Assembly: GCA_963922775.1 (NCBI GenBank)
Contig: CAWUJG010000003.1
Location: 1 to 64,000 of the forward strand
From: JAHDDH01 sp963922775
GTDB taxonomy: Bacteria > Bacteroidota > Bacteroidia > Cytophagales > Amoebophilaceae
Direction: 5' to 3'
Length of the DNA: 64,000 bases
The position numbers were made by a program, and so were the translations under genes. Position 1 is the stretch's first letter. Each line of letters begins with the position of its first letter. Under the pieces are notes generated by a model that made no database searches, was not told the origin of the DNA, and saw only the letters and a program-made list of their open reading frames with translations. Positions 27,718-37,462 of the stretch are shown one piece after another.

Positions 27718-30162
27718 ATGAAAAAATATACATTTATCTGTATCATCATTCTAATTGTTTTGCAACGTTGTAGATGTAATCAGCATTTTAAAAAAATATA
27801 CAATGCATCTAATACAAAAATTAAGAAAATAGAAATTTTAGAGTCAAAATTAATTGATAGTAAAATTCAACTTTACGGCATAATAGAATTTAATGAAGAT
27901 ACAGCAGTAAATTTAAGCTCTAGCACTAGAGAACAAAATATTGCCAAACAAGAGCCTTATAAAAGTGGATTTATATTTAGTACTAATCCAAAAACACTAA
28001 CAAAAAAAGCTTGTATTGAAAAAGCTTTACCTCATATATCTAAAAATAATATTCAGTTATACCAAGAAAATATATACTATATAACAGACGATCAAACTAA
28101 ATACAAACAAATAGTTAAAGTACAAGATTTTGTACCTGAAAATATTAAAAAAAAGTTTTCAGAAGAGATTTATTATGTTCATTTATGGATAAAAAAAGAA
28201 AATATAATTTTTTTATCTAAAAATTATATTCCCATGTTATGTTACATAACAGCAAGATATGAAGCAATGGTAAAAGAAACCCAAAAATGTTTAGATAATG
28301 GAATACAAAAAATTAGTGACTTAGAAGAAACCTATGAAGAAACACTGCAACTCATGGTAGATACACAAGCAAAAATAGAAGATCCCAAAAAAAGACGTAA
28401 AACAGTAGTAAAAGCAATTAGTAGTATTAATGCATCAAAAGAAATATTAGAAAAAATATCAGAAAGCGATACAAACTCCAAAGATGTGGAAGAATTAAAA
28501 GCGAAGCTAGACGAATACAAAAAAAAATTAATAGACCAACAACAAGAAAATAAAGCACAACAAGGTAAAATGAAACTTCAAGAAGAAGAAATAGAAAATA
28601 ATATAAAGAATATAGGTAAACTGAAATTAGACAATAATAATAAAGATGAAATAATTAATCAGCTAGAGAATAATTTAGAAATTTTGAAAGATGATAATAC
28701 GAAATATAATAAATTACTTGTAGAAAGAAATGACAATATAGCCTACTTAAATGAACTAAATCAACAATTAAACCAAGAAAAAAATGAACTACTAATAGAG
28801 AATAAAGATAATATTGAAGATCTAAACAAGAAATTGAATGAAATACAATCAAAATTCAATGGAAAGAATAAAGAAAAAAATGAAATTATAGCACAACTTA
28901 GAAGTACTATTGATGAAATAAAAAAACAGAACGAAGAACTTAAAAAAATAGGTGAAGAAAATAAAAATGATATAAAAAAAGCTAAAGAAACAATGCAAGA
29001 GCAGATAAAAATAATTGAAGATTTACACAAAGAAAATGAACAACTCAAAGAACAGCTCAGTATTATAGATACTAGCAATGAAAATTTAGAAAAAAAAATA
29101 AAAGACTTACATAATCAAATAAACAATTTAGAAGACAATAATAATAAACAAGTAGTAGATGAAAAAAATGAAATTATAGAACAATTAAAAGAAGAAATAA
29201 AAAAATATAAAGAATATATAAAAAATAGTAAAGAAAAAAATGAACAAGAAATAGAAAATCTAAATAAAAAGTTTGATGAACAAACAGCATTACTTGAACA
29301 AGAAAAGCGTGCACATAATAAAACAAATTTAGAAAAAGAAATGCTAGCCAAAGTTATAGAAGATTTAAAAGAAGAAAAAGTAGCTAATGAGCAAAAATAC
29401 AACCAAGAATTACAAGATAGGATACTTTTTGAACAAAAAAATAAAAAACTAGAAGAAGACATAGTAAAATATCAAGAAGAATTAGATAAATTAAAAAACG
29501 AATTTAGTACTATAGGCAATGTATTAGGCATAAAAGAAGCAGATATGGAATATATTATTCAGGCTATTTTAGCAGATAGAAATATTATACAAAGTTTAAA
29601 TTTTAAGATAGAGAAAATGCAACTGGAAAAACCATTACAAGCAGAAGAATTGAAAAAAAAGGCAGAAAGCGAACTAAATAAGGTAATTAAAGCAATGAAA
29701 AAACAGTTGAAAAAAAAAGACAAAGATATTCAAGAACATATTAAAGCATATGAAGATATGAATACAAGGTTACTAAATGAAAAAAGAGAAATAATGGATA
29801 AAAAAATAGCATACCAAAAAAGCAATCAGAAGTTATCTAGTAAAATATTAACACTTAAAAATAAAATAAATGATCAGAAAAAACAATTAGAAAAAGTCAA
29901 AAAAGAATTAAGACAAGAAAAAGAAGTTAGAAGACGTGCAGTAACAAGAAAAAATGAAAATAATAGAGAAAACCCTGTTGATTTTTTTCGTAAATATGCT
30001 ATACATATAGACACTATGAAGGTTCGTATAAAGAATATTATAGATGGAAAATATCTAGAAAAAAACTCAATAAAAGGAGCACTAGAACAAGAAGTAGATT
30101 TTCTTCAAGATGAAATACAAAATATAAATAAAATAAAAATAGCGAATAGAAAAAAAAAATAG
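27718..30162 (+). CDS. Large coiled-coil exported protein, unknown function
   Basis: I do not recognise a family. An export signal (MKKYTFICIIILIVLQRCRC) contains two Cys (18 and 20), so it may be a lipoprotein, though the lipobox is not canonical. A unique domain follows (about 30-185). Then a long Lys/Glu/Asn-rich heptad-like coiled coil runs from about 190 to 735, with recurring NEIIxQLxxEI elements and few prolines. A basic segment (near 735-760, RQEKEVRRRAVTRKN) and a short helical C-terminus end it. Length is 814 residues. It is transcribed alone, flanked by nadB and rpsP. A filament, tether or host-interacting role is speculation. Confidence 0.75.
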   Translation: MKKYTFICIIILIVLQRCRCNQHFKKIYNASNTKIKKIEILESKLIDSKIQLYGIIEFNEDTAVNLSSSTREQNIAKQEPYKSGFIFSTNPKTLTKKACIEKALPHISKNNIQLYQENIYYITDDQTKYKQIVKVQDFVPENIKKKFSEEIYYVHLWIKKENIIFLSKNYIPMLCYITARYEAMVKETQKCLDNGIQKISDLEETYEETLQLMVDTQAKIEDPKKRRKTVVKAISSINASKEILEKISESDTNSKDVEELKAKLDEYKKKLIDQQQENKAQQGKMKLQEEEIENNIKNIGKLKLDNNNKDEIINQLENNLEILKDDNTKYNKLLVERNDNIAYLNELNQQLNQEKNELLIENKDNIEDLNKKLNEIQSKFNGKNKEKNEIIAQLRSTIDEIKKQNEELKKIGEENKNDIKKAKETMQEQIKIIEDLHKENEQLKEQLSIIDTSNENLEKKIKDLHNQINNLEDNNNKQVVDEKNEIIEQLKEEIKKYKEYIKNSKEKNEQEIENLNKKFDEQTALLEQEKRAHNKTNLEKEMLAKVIEDLKEEKVANEQKYNQELQDRILFEQKNKKLEEDIVKYQEELDKLKNEFSTIGNVLGIKEADMEYIIQAILADRNIIQSLNFKIEKMQLEKPLQAEELKKKAESELNKVIKAMKKQLKKKDKDIQEHIKAYEDMNTRLLNEKREIMDKKIAYQKSNQKLSSKILTLKNKINDQKKQLEKVKKELRQEKEVRRRAVTRKNENNRENPVDFFRKYAIHIDTMKVRIKNIIDGKYLEKNSIKGALEQEVDFLQDEIQNINKIKIANRKKK

Positions 30163-30329
30163 CCTCAATTTTTTTCCTATTACTAGTTAATGTGCCTTAT
30201 TTTTCGATTTATGTAACAACATTAGTAAAATTCAAAGGAAAATTATATATTTATATATATTTTTTTTAAAATATTTTAAACATAGGACGAGATCCTCAAC
30301 ATAAAATTAAATTAAAAACACCACCCCAT

Positions 30330-30740
30330 ATGGTAAAAATACGTTTAGCAAGAAGAGGGAAAAAAAATTATGCCCTTTATGATATTGTAGCTGCAGATGT
30401 ACGCGCTCCAAGAGATGGAAAATTCATAAAAAAATTGGGTACTTATAATCCACATAGTAATCCATCAGCTATACGGCTTAATATAGATGAAACATTAAAG
30501 TATTTAATGAATGGTGCGCAGCCTACTAAAACAGCACGCTATATTTTATCTTCTCAAGGTGTGATGTTTAAAAAACATCTTCAGATAGGTATCAATAAAA
30601 AGGCTATTACTCAAGAAGAAGCTAATGCCCGGTTTGATAAGTGGATAGAAGATAAAAAACAACAACGTATACAAAAAGGAGAAAAAAAAGCACAAAAAAG
30701 AGCTGAAAAAAAAAGAAAAAAAAAAGTTAAAGAAGAATAG
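30330..30740 (+). CDS. rpsP: 30S ribosomal protein S16
   Basis: Ribosomal protein. The S16 core occupies residues 1-85 ([52 protein letters not shown]). A lysine-rich tail to residue 136 is a Bacteroidota-style extension. Usually followed by rimM and trmD; here those lie 16 kb upstream on the other strand. Confidence 0.97.
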   Translation: MVKIRLARRGKKNYALYDIVAADVRAPRDGKFIKKLGTYNPHSNPSAIRLNIDETLKYLMNGAQPTKTARYILSSQGVMFKKHLQIGINKKAITQEEANARFDKWIEDKKQQRIQKGEKKAQKRAEKKRKKKVKEE

Positions 30741-30854
30741 GTTATAATAGTACTATCTATAATGTGCTTTTTTACAATAAATAAGGAATAGATATTTAAT
30801 TTTTCCCAATTTTGGGAATATATATATTGTAAGATAAATAATAATACCTATTGT

Positions 30855-30889
30855 AATCTGCATTAGCATTTGATGCAGATTGTTTTTTT
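30855..30889 (+). terminator. Intrinsic terminator after rpsP
   Basis: AATCTGCAT pairs with ATGCAGATT (9 bp) around a TAGCATTTG loop and is followed by a T-run, 114 bp after the rpsP stop. A second small inverted repeat, TTCCCAA/TTGGGAA, lies at 30803-30818. Confidence 0.8.
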
Positions 30890-30951
30890 AAAAACTAAAA
30901 ATTTTCTATTAGTATAATCAAAAAGATATATATGGTTAGGTAAACAGCAGG

Positions 30952-31680
30952 CTATACTAGCAAATTCAACAAAAAATAGATTATAGGCTGATGTAACATA
31001 TAAATCCATAAAGAATATTTACCTATATATTGTAATGGTTTGGTGAAAAAATAATATGGATAGATAGGTAATTTTACTTTTTTTGTAGTTTTTTTATAAA
31101 ATATTTTTCCTATGTATAAGCCTAAGAGGATAAAACCAAAAGAAGGTATTAACGGGTAATAGTCTATCATATCTCCAATACTAAAATTATAGTAGGGGAA
31201 TAACCAAAAAAAATATGGATTATGCCATATCCAAAATTTTTGATCAACATAAATACCTACAGTTAAGAAAATAAGGCCTAAGAAAAGCAATTTTTTTTTT
31301 GTTGTATGCTTGAAAAAATAGGAAAGTAATGTAGCAAGGCTTATACAATGTAAAATACCAAAATAAATTTTTCCTCCAAAATCAAAAAAAATAGTTGTTA
31401 GTGTAATAATTATGCCTAAAAGAAATATTTTACTGCTTCTATATAAAATATTTGTAAATTTACTGTATTTTTTTCTTTGGTAGTTGATAGATAGTGTGAT
31501 ACCTGATATGGTTAAAAATATACCACTTATGCAATAAGGCATAATAGACCAAAAATTATTTTTTGTAAATATATTCTTATTAAATAAGAATTGTAAATCA
31601 TAAAGTGTATGAAAGGTTATCATTAAAATAATGGCTATGCCTCGTATACAGTCTATCTCCCAATAGCGTTTTTGTATCAT
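30952..31680 (-). CDS. DUF1624 / heparan-alpha-glucosaminide N-acetyltransferase-like membrane protein
   Basis: Integral membrane protein with about seven to eight helices. It opens with RYWEIDCIRGIAIILMITFH, the hallmark of the DUF1624/HGSNAT acyltransferase-like family; the His after ITF is conserved in the family. FGILHCISLATLLSYFF and YIGKYSLWIYMLHQPIIYFLL near the end are also typical. Length is 242 residues. It lies 10 bp downstream of sucA on the same strand. The family is linked to acetyl transfer across membranes, but the bacterial substrate is not known. Confidence 0.85.
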   Translation of the reverse strand: MIQKRYWEIDCIRGIAIILMITFHTLYDLQFLFNKNIFTKNNFWSIMPYCISGIFLTISGITLSINYQRKKYSKFTNILYRSSKIFLLGIIITLTTIFFDFGGKIYFGILHCISLATLLSYFFKHTTKKKLLFLGLIFLTVGIYVDQKFWIWHNPYFFWLFPYYNFSIGDMIDYYPLIPSFGFILLGLYIGKIFYKKTTKKVKLPIYPYYFFTKPLQYIGKYSLWIYMLHQPIIYFLLNLLV

Positions 31681-31690
31681 ATATTAGTGT

Positions 31691-34351
31691 TTAAATGTGA
31701 AATGCTTTTTCAATTATATCTTTTTGTTCTTGATAGTGTATTGCTAGATGTCCTGTGGCTGGAGTAGCACTGGCTTCTCTTGTAATATATTGCACATTAT
31801 AGGCTGATAATATTTCTTTTATATACATGCATGCACCCATATTTTTTGGCTCTTCTTGTACCCATTTATATATTATTTTTTTAGGATATTTGTTAAGGAT
31901 ATGCTCAAATGTTTTTTGAGGAAAAGGATATAGTTGCTCTATACGAATAATAGCTACATCTTGTATATTTTCATCTTCTCTTCTAGAAAATAATTCATAG
32001 TAAATTTTTCCTGTACACAATAATATTTTTTTAACTTTATCTTTTTCAACAATAGTATCATCAATTATAGGTTCAAAATATTTTGATGTAAAGTCTTCAA
32101 TAGTAGATACTACTTTAGGATGTCTTAACAGAGATTTTGGTGACATAATTACTAAAGGTACCTTTTTAGTACACATATGCTGTTTCCTTAATATATGAAA
32201 AAAATTAGCTGGAGTAGTAAGATTGGCTATTTGTAAATTATGCTGTGCACATAGCTGTAGAAATCTTTCTAAGCGTGCACTAGAATGTTCTGGTCCTTGT
32301 CCCTCATAGCCATGGGGTAATAGCATTACTAATCCGCTATTTATACTCCATTTTGCTTGTGCACTACAAATAAATTGATCTATAATTACCTGTGCACCAT
32401 TTACAAAATCACCAAACTGTGCTTCCCAAATTGTGAGTGCTTGTGCATGGGCCATGGTATATCCAAATTCAAATCCTAAGGCTGCATTTTCCGAAAGTAA
32501 TGAATTTTCTATAGTAAAATATGCTTGTTCTTTATGTAGATGGTTTAAAATATTATATGAAATATTGGTTTTTATATCTTTAAGTACAGCATGTCGATGT
32601 GAAAATGTACCTCTTTCTACATCTTGTCCTACCAAACGTATAGGAAAGTTTTCTAATAATAATGTAGCATAGGCTAAAAGTTCTGCTGTAGCCCAATCTA
32701 TTTTTTTTTTTTGAAAAAATAGGTTTTTGCGTTTTTCAATAAGTTTTATAATCTGTTTTAGGGGAGTAAAATTTGTAGGTAAGGTAGTTAATTTTTCAAT
32801 TACTAAGTTTAAAGTTTTAATCTTAATATTTGTTTCTATTTTTTTTTCTGCTAATTGTTTAGTGGCTGGTTGTATTTTATGGCATATATCATGGCTATTT
32901 TTTAGGGTATTAATTGCATTTTGTAGCTTTTGATTATAGTCTGCTGTATATTGCTGTATGAAATGATGTGTGATAATATTTTTGTGCAATAACTTTTCAG
33001 TATACTTTTGTAATACGTCTTTATGGTGTTGTATGGTAGTATATAGTTGAGGTTGTGTAAAGCGAGGTTCATCACTTTCATTATGTCCATATTTTCGGTA
33101 ACAAACCATATCAATAAATATATCCTTACTAAAATTCTGTCTGTATGCATAAGCAAATTTTATAGCACAATATACTGCTTCTGGGTCATCACCATTAACA
33201 TGTAATACCGGAGCATCTATTACTTTAGCTATGTCAGTACAATATTTACTTGTTCTTGCTGATTCAACTTCTGTTGTAAATCCTATTTGATTATTTATAA
33301 CTAAATGGATTGTACCACCTATGTTATAGGCTGGTAGTTGGCTCATTTGTATCAGTTCATATGCTATACCTTGTCCTGCTAATGCTGTATCACCATGTAC
33401 TATTAGGGGAATAATATTTTTTGTACTTATATTTTTTTTTTCCTGGGTAGCTCTTGTGTAGCCTTGTACTATAGCATTTACAAATTCAAGATGAGATGGA
33501 TTAGGCAAAAGGTGTATATTGCACAATGCTTGCTTTGCTGTTTTTTTTTGGTATATATGTCCTAAATGGTATTTTACATCTCCATACTTTGTGATATTTT
33601 TTCCTTCAAAGGCCCCAAATATTTCTTGATAGGGTTTATGTAATATATTAGCTAGTATATTGAGTCTTCCTCTATGCGCCATACCTATCATTATGGCTTG
33701 GGTATTATTTTGTATACCTTCTTGTATAAGTGTATCTATAGCTATTAAGGCAGATGTTGCTCCTTCTAGGGAAAATCTTTTTTGTCCTAAGTATTTTTTT
33801 TGTAGAAAATTTTCAAATAACTGGGCAGATAAAAGTTGTTGGATAATATGTTTTTGTATTTGGGGATCTATTTGGAATGTAAAAAAATTGTTTTCTATAT
33901 TTTTTTGAAGCCAGTATTTTATATTTTCATCTTGTATATGACTATATTCAAAGCCTATGCTATCACAATAAATTTTTTTAAGCTTATCTATAGCATGGGC
34001 TAAGTTTATAGTATGCAAAGGTTTTATGGCTTGAAATGTAGACTTAAGGTCTTTTTGATGCAGATCAAAATGAGATAGGGAAAAGGAAGAGTCATTTTTT
34101 GGTGGATATAAAGGATCTATATGTGCTTGTCTGTGGCCAAAATTTCTATAATGTTCTATAAGGCGATATACATTAATTTCTTTTGTTGTTGGTGTATAAG
34201 TAGAAGATATTTTTGCATCTGATGTTGATGTTTTTTTATCGAAAATAGATTTCCAGCTATTATCTATTTGATTAGGATTTTTTTTATAAGCCAAATAAAG
34301 ACTTTCTATGTATTGGCTGCTTGCATGCATAAGTGGATGTAAGTTAGACAT
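31691..34351 (-). CDS. sucA: 2-oxoglutarate dehydrogenase E1 component
   Basis: Thiamine-diphosphate-dependent decarboxylase of the 2-oxoglutarate dehydrogenase complex. The N-terminal YIESLYLAYKKNPNQIDNSWKSIF, MIGMAHRGRLNILANILHKP, HGDTALAGQG and the TPP-binding region NNQIGFTT are present, and the C-terminal EAQFGDFVNGAQVIIDQFICSA, HGYEGQGPEHSSARLERFLQL and EEPKNMGA motifs follow. Length 886 is near the family's 900. No sucB (E2) is next to it. A partial TCA cycle would fit an ATP-importing cell. Confidence 0.95.
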   Translation of the reverse strand: MSNLHPLMHASSQYIESLYLAYKKNPNQIDNSWKSIFDKKTSTSDAKISSTYTPTTKEINVYRLIEHYRNFGHRQAHIDPLYPPKNDSSFSLSHFDLHQKDLKSTFQAIKPLHTINLAHAIDKLKKIYCDSIGFEYSHIQDENIKYWLQKNIENNFFTFQIDPQIQKHIIQQLLSAQLFENFLQKKYLGQKRFSLEGATSALIAIDTLIQEGIQNNTQAIMIGMAHRGRLNILANILHKPYQEIFGAFEGKNITKYGDVKYHLGHIYQKKTAKQALCNIHLLPNPSHLEFVNAIVQGYTRATQEKKNISTKNIIPLIVHGDTALAGQGIAYELIQMSQLPAYNIGGTIHLVINNQIGFTTEVESARTSKYCTDIAKVIDAPVLHVNGDDPEAVYCAIKFAYAYRQNFSKDIFIDMVCYRKYGHNESDEPRFTQPQLYTTIQHHKDVLQKYTEKLLHKNIITHHFIQQYTADYNQKLQNAINTLKNSHDICHKIQPATKQLAEKKIETNIKIKTLNLVIEKLTTLPTNFTPLKQIIKLIEKRKNLFFQKKKIDWATAELLAYATLLLENFPIRLVGQDVERGTFSHRHAVLKDIKTNISYNILNHLHKEQAYFTIENSLLSENAALGFEFGYTMAHAQALTIWEAQFGDFVNGAQVIIDQFICSAQAKWSINSGLVMLLPHGYEGQGPEHSSARLERFLQLCAQHNLQIANLTTPANFFHILRKQHMCTKKVPLVIMSPKSLLRHPKVVSTIEDFTSKYFEPIIDDTIVEKDKVKKILLCTGKIYYELFSRREDENIQDVAIIRIEQLYPFPQKTFEHILNKYPKKIIYKWVQEEPKNMGACMYIKEILSAYNVQYITREASATPATGHLAIHYQEQKDIIEKAFHI

Positions 34352-34640
34352 AAAAATAATGTATTTTTGGCATAAGTTAAAATTTCTTCATAATACTAGA
34401 TTACCTTTTTTAAATATTAATATGGGTGAATATGTAAAAATATTTTGTAAGAATAATATTTAAATAAACGTGTTATTTTCAACAAATAGTATATATTTGG
34501 CTGTATAAAATACAGTATGTAAGAAAATAAATATTTTAGAAAATTTAAAAATAAATTAATAAATATCAGTAAGAGCATTATAATTATATTATAATGTAAA
34601 ATTACATTCACAGTGGTTTAATGTTTATAGCATTATGAAT

Positions 34641-34994
34641 TCAATAAAAAGCATCTTCTAAATGTAGAATTTTCATATTTTTATTATTTAAAATGGCGAT
34701 AATATCATATCGAATATTATTTTTCCATTTTATATCAAAGATATAATTTTCTGCTGCTGAAAATAACAGCTGTTGCTTTTTTTTACTCACAAATTCTTCA
34801 GGATTACCAAAAGTACTATTTTTTCTTGCCTTTACTTCTACAAATATCAGGGTATTATTTTTTTCTACTACAATATCTATTTCAGCCTTTTGGTATCTAT
34901 AATTTTTTTCTAGTAATATATAGCCTTTTTTTTGTAAGTACTGTGCTGCATGTGCTTCAGCTAATGCTCCGAAATTAGTATGGTTATTTGTCAT
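34641..34994 (-). CDS. YraN family protein (UPF0102), predicted nuclease fold
   Basis: Small protein of the YraN/UPF0102 family with a restriction-endonuclease-like core. Typical motifs: FGALAEAHAAQYLQKKGYILLEKNYR, AEIDIVVEKNNTLIFVEVKARK (catalytic-type D...ExK), and FVSKKKQQLLFSAAENYI. I place the start at ATG 34994 (MTNNHTNFGALAEA), giving 117 residues; an upstream ATG at 35057 would add 21 residues with no family match. Family members are linked to DNA processing or repair, but the role is unproven. Confidence 0.88.
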   Translation of the reverse strand: MTNNHTNFGALAEAHAAQYLQKKGYILLEKNYRYQKAEIDIVVEKNNTLIFVEVKARKNSTFGNPEEFVSKKKQQLLFSAAENYIFDIKWKNNIRYDIIAILNNKNMKILHLEDAFY

Positions 34995-35172
34995 AAATCT
35001 GCATAAAAAGATATTTTTACTAAATATTTTTTTTATAACATATTCCAGTTCAAACATTTTATGGATAAATGAATTTTTTCAAATTATAAAAAAAAATAAT
35101 AAAAAGTGTTATTATATACTTTAATTTTAATTAGAAAAGTTCAATTTATTTATCAATTTTATAAATTTAAAT

Positions 35173-37200
35173 ATGTCTTCTACCAATCAGTTACATACAA
35201 AGCTCACAAAAAACCAAAAAGATACTGTAGCATTGTTATCTATAGGGTCATTTCTAGAATATTTTGATTTGATGCTTTATGTGCATATGGCATCTATATT
35301 GAATGATCTTTTTTTCCCAAAGACAGATCCAACAATGGGTAAAATATTGGCTGCTTTTGCTTTTTGTTCTACATTTGTTTTACGACCTGTAGGAGGATTT
35401 ATAATAGGATATATAGGAGATAAAATAGGCAGAAGATATACTATATTTATTACCACACTTATTATGGCCGGTGCTAGTGCCACTATAGCTAGTACAGGTA
35501 CTTATGCCGAAATAGGTATTACAGCTACATATATTATTCTTGCTTGTAGAATGGCACAAGGCTTTTCCTCTCTTGGAGAAGCAATGGGTGCACTGCTATA
35601 CTTAACAGAATGTTTAAAATCACCTACTCGGTATGTAACTTGTACTGTGGTAAATTTTTTATCTCATTTAGGTAGTTTTAGTGCTTTATTTATTTCTTTC
35701 TTAGCTGTTTCTTTAAATTTTGATTGGAGGATAGCTTTTTGGATTGGAGCAGGTGTAGCATTAGTTGGTATTATAGCTAGATCTAAACTACGAGAAACAC
35801 CAGAATTTGTAGATTATAGAAGGCGTATGAAAATAAAATCTGAAATTAATAATATCAAAATAGGAATACCACAACCCATAGCCAATGAAAAGGTGAATAA
35901 AAAGATGGTGATTACTTTTATGCTAAATATATTGATTATTCCTATTTCTGTATATGTAACATATAGTTATATTGGAAATGCTATAAAATCATCCTTAGGA
36001 CTAGGAGGAGATTCAGTTATTACACAAAATTTGAAACTTGTTGTGATAGCCAGCCTAAGTTTTTTTTTCGTTATAGCAGCTAGTAAAAAATACCATCCAT
36101 TAAAAATGGGTAAACTAATTATTTTACTATTGGCTGTTTCATTACCTTTTTTTCCTTATATCCTTGGTCATTCAAATAATTTATTTTTATTATTGATATT
36201 TCAGATTATTGCATTTTCTCCCTTATTTAATTCATTTACCAATATAGCTGTCTGGTTCAAATACTTCCCCATTGCCAAGCGATTTACAATTATTGGTACT
36301 GCTTATGGTGTTACCACAGCTGCAGGCTATGCCATTACATCATTTTCAGTGATACCTTTACAACAGTACCTAAGCCATTACTGTTTATGGGTAATTTACG
36401 TTCCTGTCCTCATAGGATTTTATTATAGTTTAAAATATATGGAGAAACATGAAAAAGAAAGAGGAGCATATGATCAATATCCATATGAGGAAAATAAACT
36501 ATTGGTAAATAATGGACAAATAGAAAATAAAAATCCACTGTCCAAATCTTATGATAAGATATCACTAGACTGTACTTATGCACAAAAATTACTGAACAAC
36601 CTTCATCATCGTAATCAAACAGCGCAGCATAAAGTCAATATACCTTTAATAGAAAAGGCTATGATTTTTACAAAATATTGGCATAGAGGCCAAATGCGTA
36701 ACAATAAAATAGATCCTTTTTACTCTCATCCATTTTTTGTAGCAGATATTGTATCAGAATATTTTTTCAAAACAGATGTAATTATTGCAGCTTTACTGCA
36801 TGATGTAGTAGAAGATACCAAGTGTACTTACGATAAAATTGTATATCACTTTAATAACCGTATAGCACACATGGTCAAACAATTGACAAAATTTCAAATA
36901 GAAGGTAATGATGATATTAAAAAAGTAAAATTAAGTCTAGAAGAAACTGCTGAAAGGTTTTATAAATCAGGTGATTTTGAATCTTTTTTTATAAAACAGA
37001 TAGATAGATTACATAATCTATATACTATAGACGTTATGCCAGCAGTAAAACAAGAGAAAATAGCTAAGGAATCTGCTCGTACATTACTAGGTGCAACTTC
37101 TTTTATCAGTGAAAGATTAAATATTAATTCTAAATTTTTACTTGAAAATAAGATGATTAAACTTATCAGGTCAATTTTTAAGCATAGGGATAAAGGTTAA
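35173..37200 (+). CDS. MFS transporter fused to a SpoT-type HD (p)ppGpp-hydrolase domain
   Basis: Fusion protein. Residues 1-425 form a 12-helix MFS transporter of the ProP/metabolite-proton symporter type (SIGSFLEYFDLMLYVHMA, RPVGGFIIGYIGDKIGRR, FDWRIAFWIGAGVALVGI). After a hydrophilic linker, residues 490-640 form an HD domain like that of RelA/SpoT: HRGQ (504-507), His519, His543-Asp544, Glu547-Asp548 and Asp611 in DRLHNL, so all expected metal/catalytic residues are kept. No synthetase domain follows. The fusion suggests a membrane-tied alarmone (or related nucleotide) hydrolase linked to solute transport. One continuous frame spans both parts. Substrates are inference. Confidence 0.9.
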   Translation: MSSTNQLHTKLTKNQKDTVALLSIGSFLEYFDLMLYVHMASILNDLFFPKTDPTMGKILAAFAFCSTFVLRPVGGFIIGYIGDKIGRRYTIFITTLIMAGASATIASTGTYAEIGITATYIILACRMAQGFSSLGEAMGALLYLTECLKSPTRYVTCTVVNFLSHLGSFSALFISFLAVSLNFDWRIAFWIGAGVALVGIIARSKLRETPEFVDYRRRMKIKSEINNIKIGIPQPIANEKVNKKMVITFMLNILIIPISVYVTYSYIGNAIKSSLGLGGDSVITQNLKLVVIASLSFFFVIAASKKYHPLKMGKLIILLLAVSLPFFPYILGHSNNLFLLLIFQIIAFSPLFNSFTNIAVWFKYFPIAKRFTIIGTAYGVTTAAGYAITSFSVIPLQQYLSHYCLWVIYVPVLIGFYYSLKYMEKHEKERGAYDQYPYEENKLLVNNGQIENKNPLSKSYDKISLDCTYAQKLLNNLHHRNQTAQHKVNIPLIEKAMIFTKYWHRGQMRNNKIDPFYSHPFFVADIVSEYFFKTDVIIAALLHDVVEDTKCTYDKIVYHFNNRIAHMVKQLTKFQIEGNDDIKKVKLSLEETAERFYKSGDFESFFIKQIDRLHNLYTIDVMPAVKQEKIAKESARTLLGATSFISERLNINSKFLLENKMIKLIRSIFKHRDKG

Positions 37201-37383
37201 GCTTAATCAGATAACTAAAAATTTTTCCTCATTTTTTAATTTTTTAATCAAATATTCTCAAGAGTGAAGAGGAAGGCTGATACTTTGGGGAAAAATGAAA
37301 AATGTAAAGAAGAAATAGACGCATTTAATAGTATATCAAAGAAGATTTAAAAAATTATTAGTCATTTTTTGTTCAAATAATTC

Positions 37384-37422
37384 AAGAGGATGGATTTTAA
37401 AAGCTTAAAATCCATTCCTCTT
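37384..37422 (-). terminator. Long hairpin between convergent genes
   Basis: A 17-bp stem with one bulged base pairs AAGAGGATGGATTTTAA with its complement around AAGC, between the ends of the convergent MFS-HD and nrdA genes. It probably serves as a two-way terminator, although T-runs beside it are short. Confidence 0.6.
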
Positions 37423-37462
37423 TACTTTTCAATAACTTAACGCAACTTTCTTTTATTCCTTT

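Noticed and set aside
28655..29462. Serine/phenylalanine-rich open frames antisense to the coiled-coil gene
   Set aside because: They are the mirror of Lys/Glu/Asn codon runs and do not look like proteins.
34417..34611. 64-codon minus-strand open frame between sucA and yraN
   Set aside because: Composition is that of random AT-rich sequence (Ile/Leu/Phe/Tyr), with no start context or motif.
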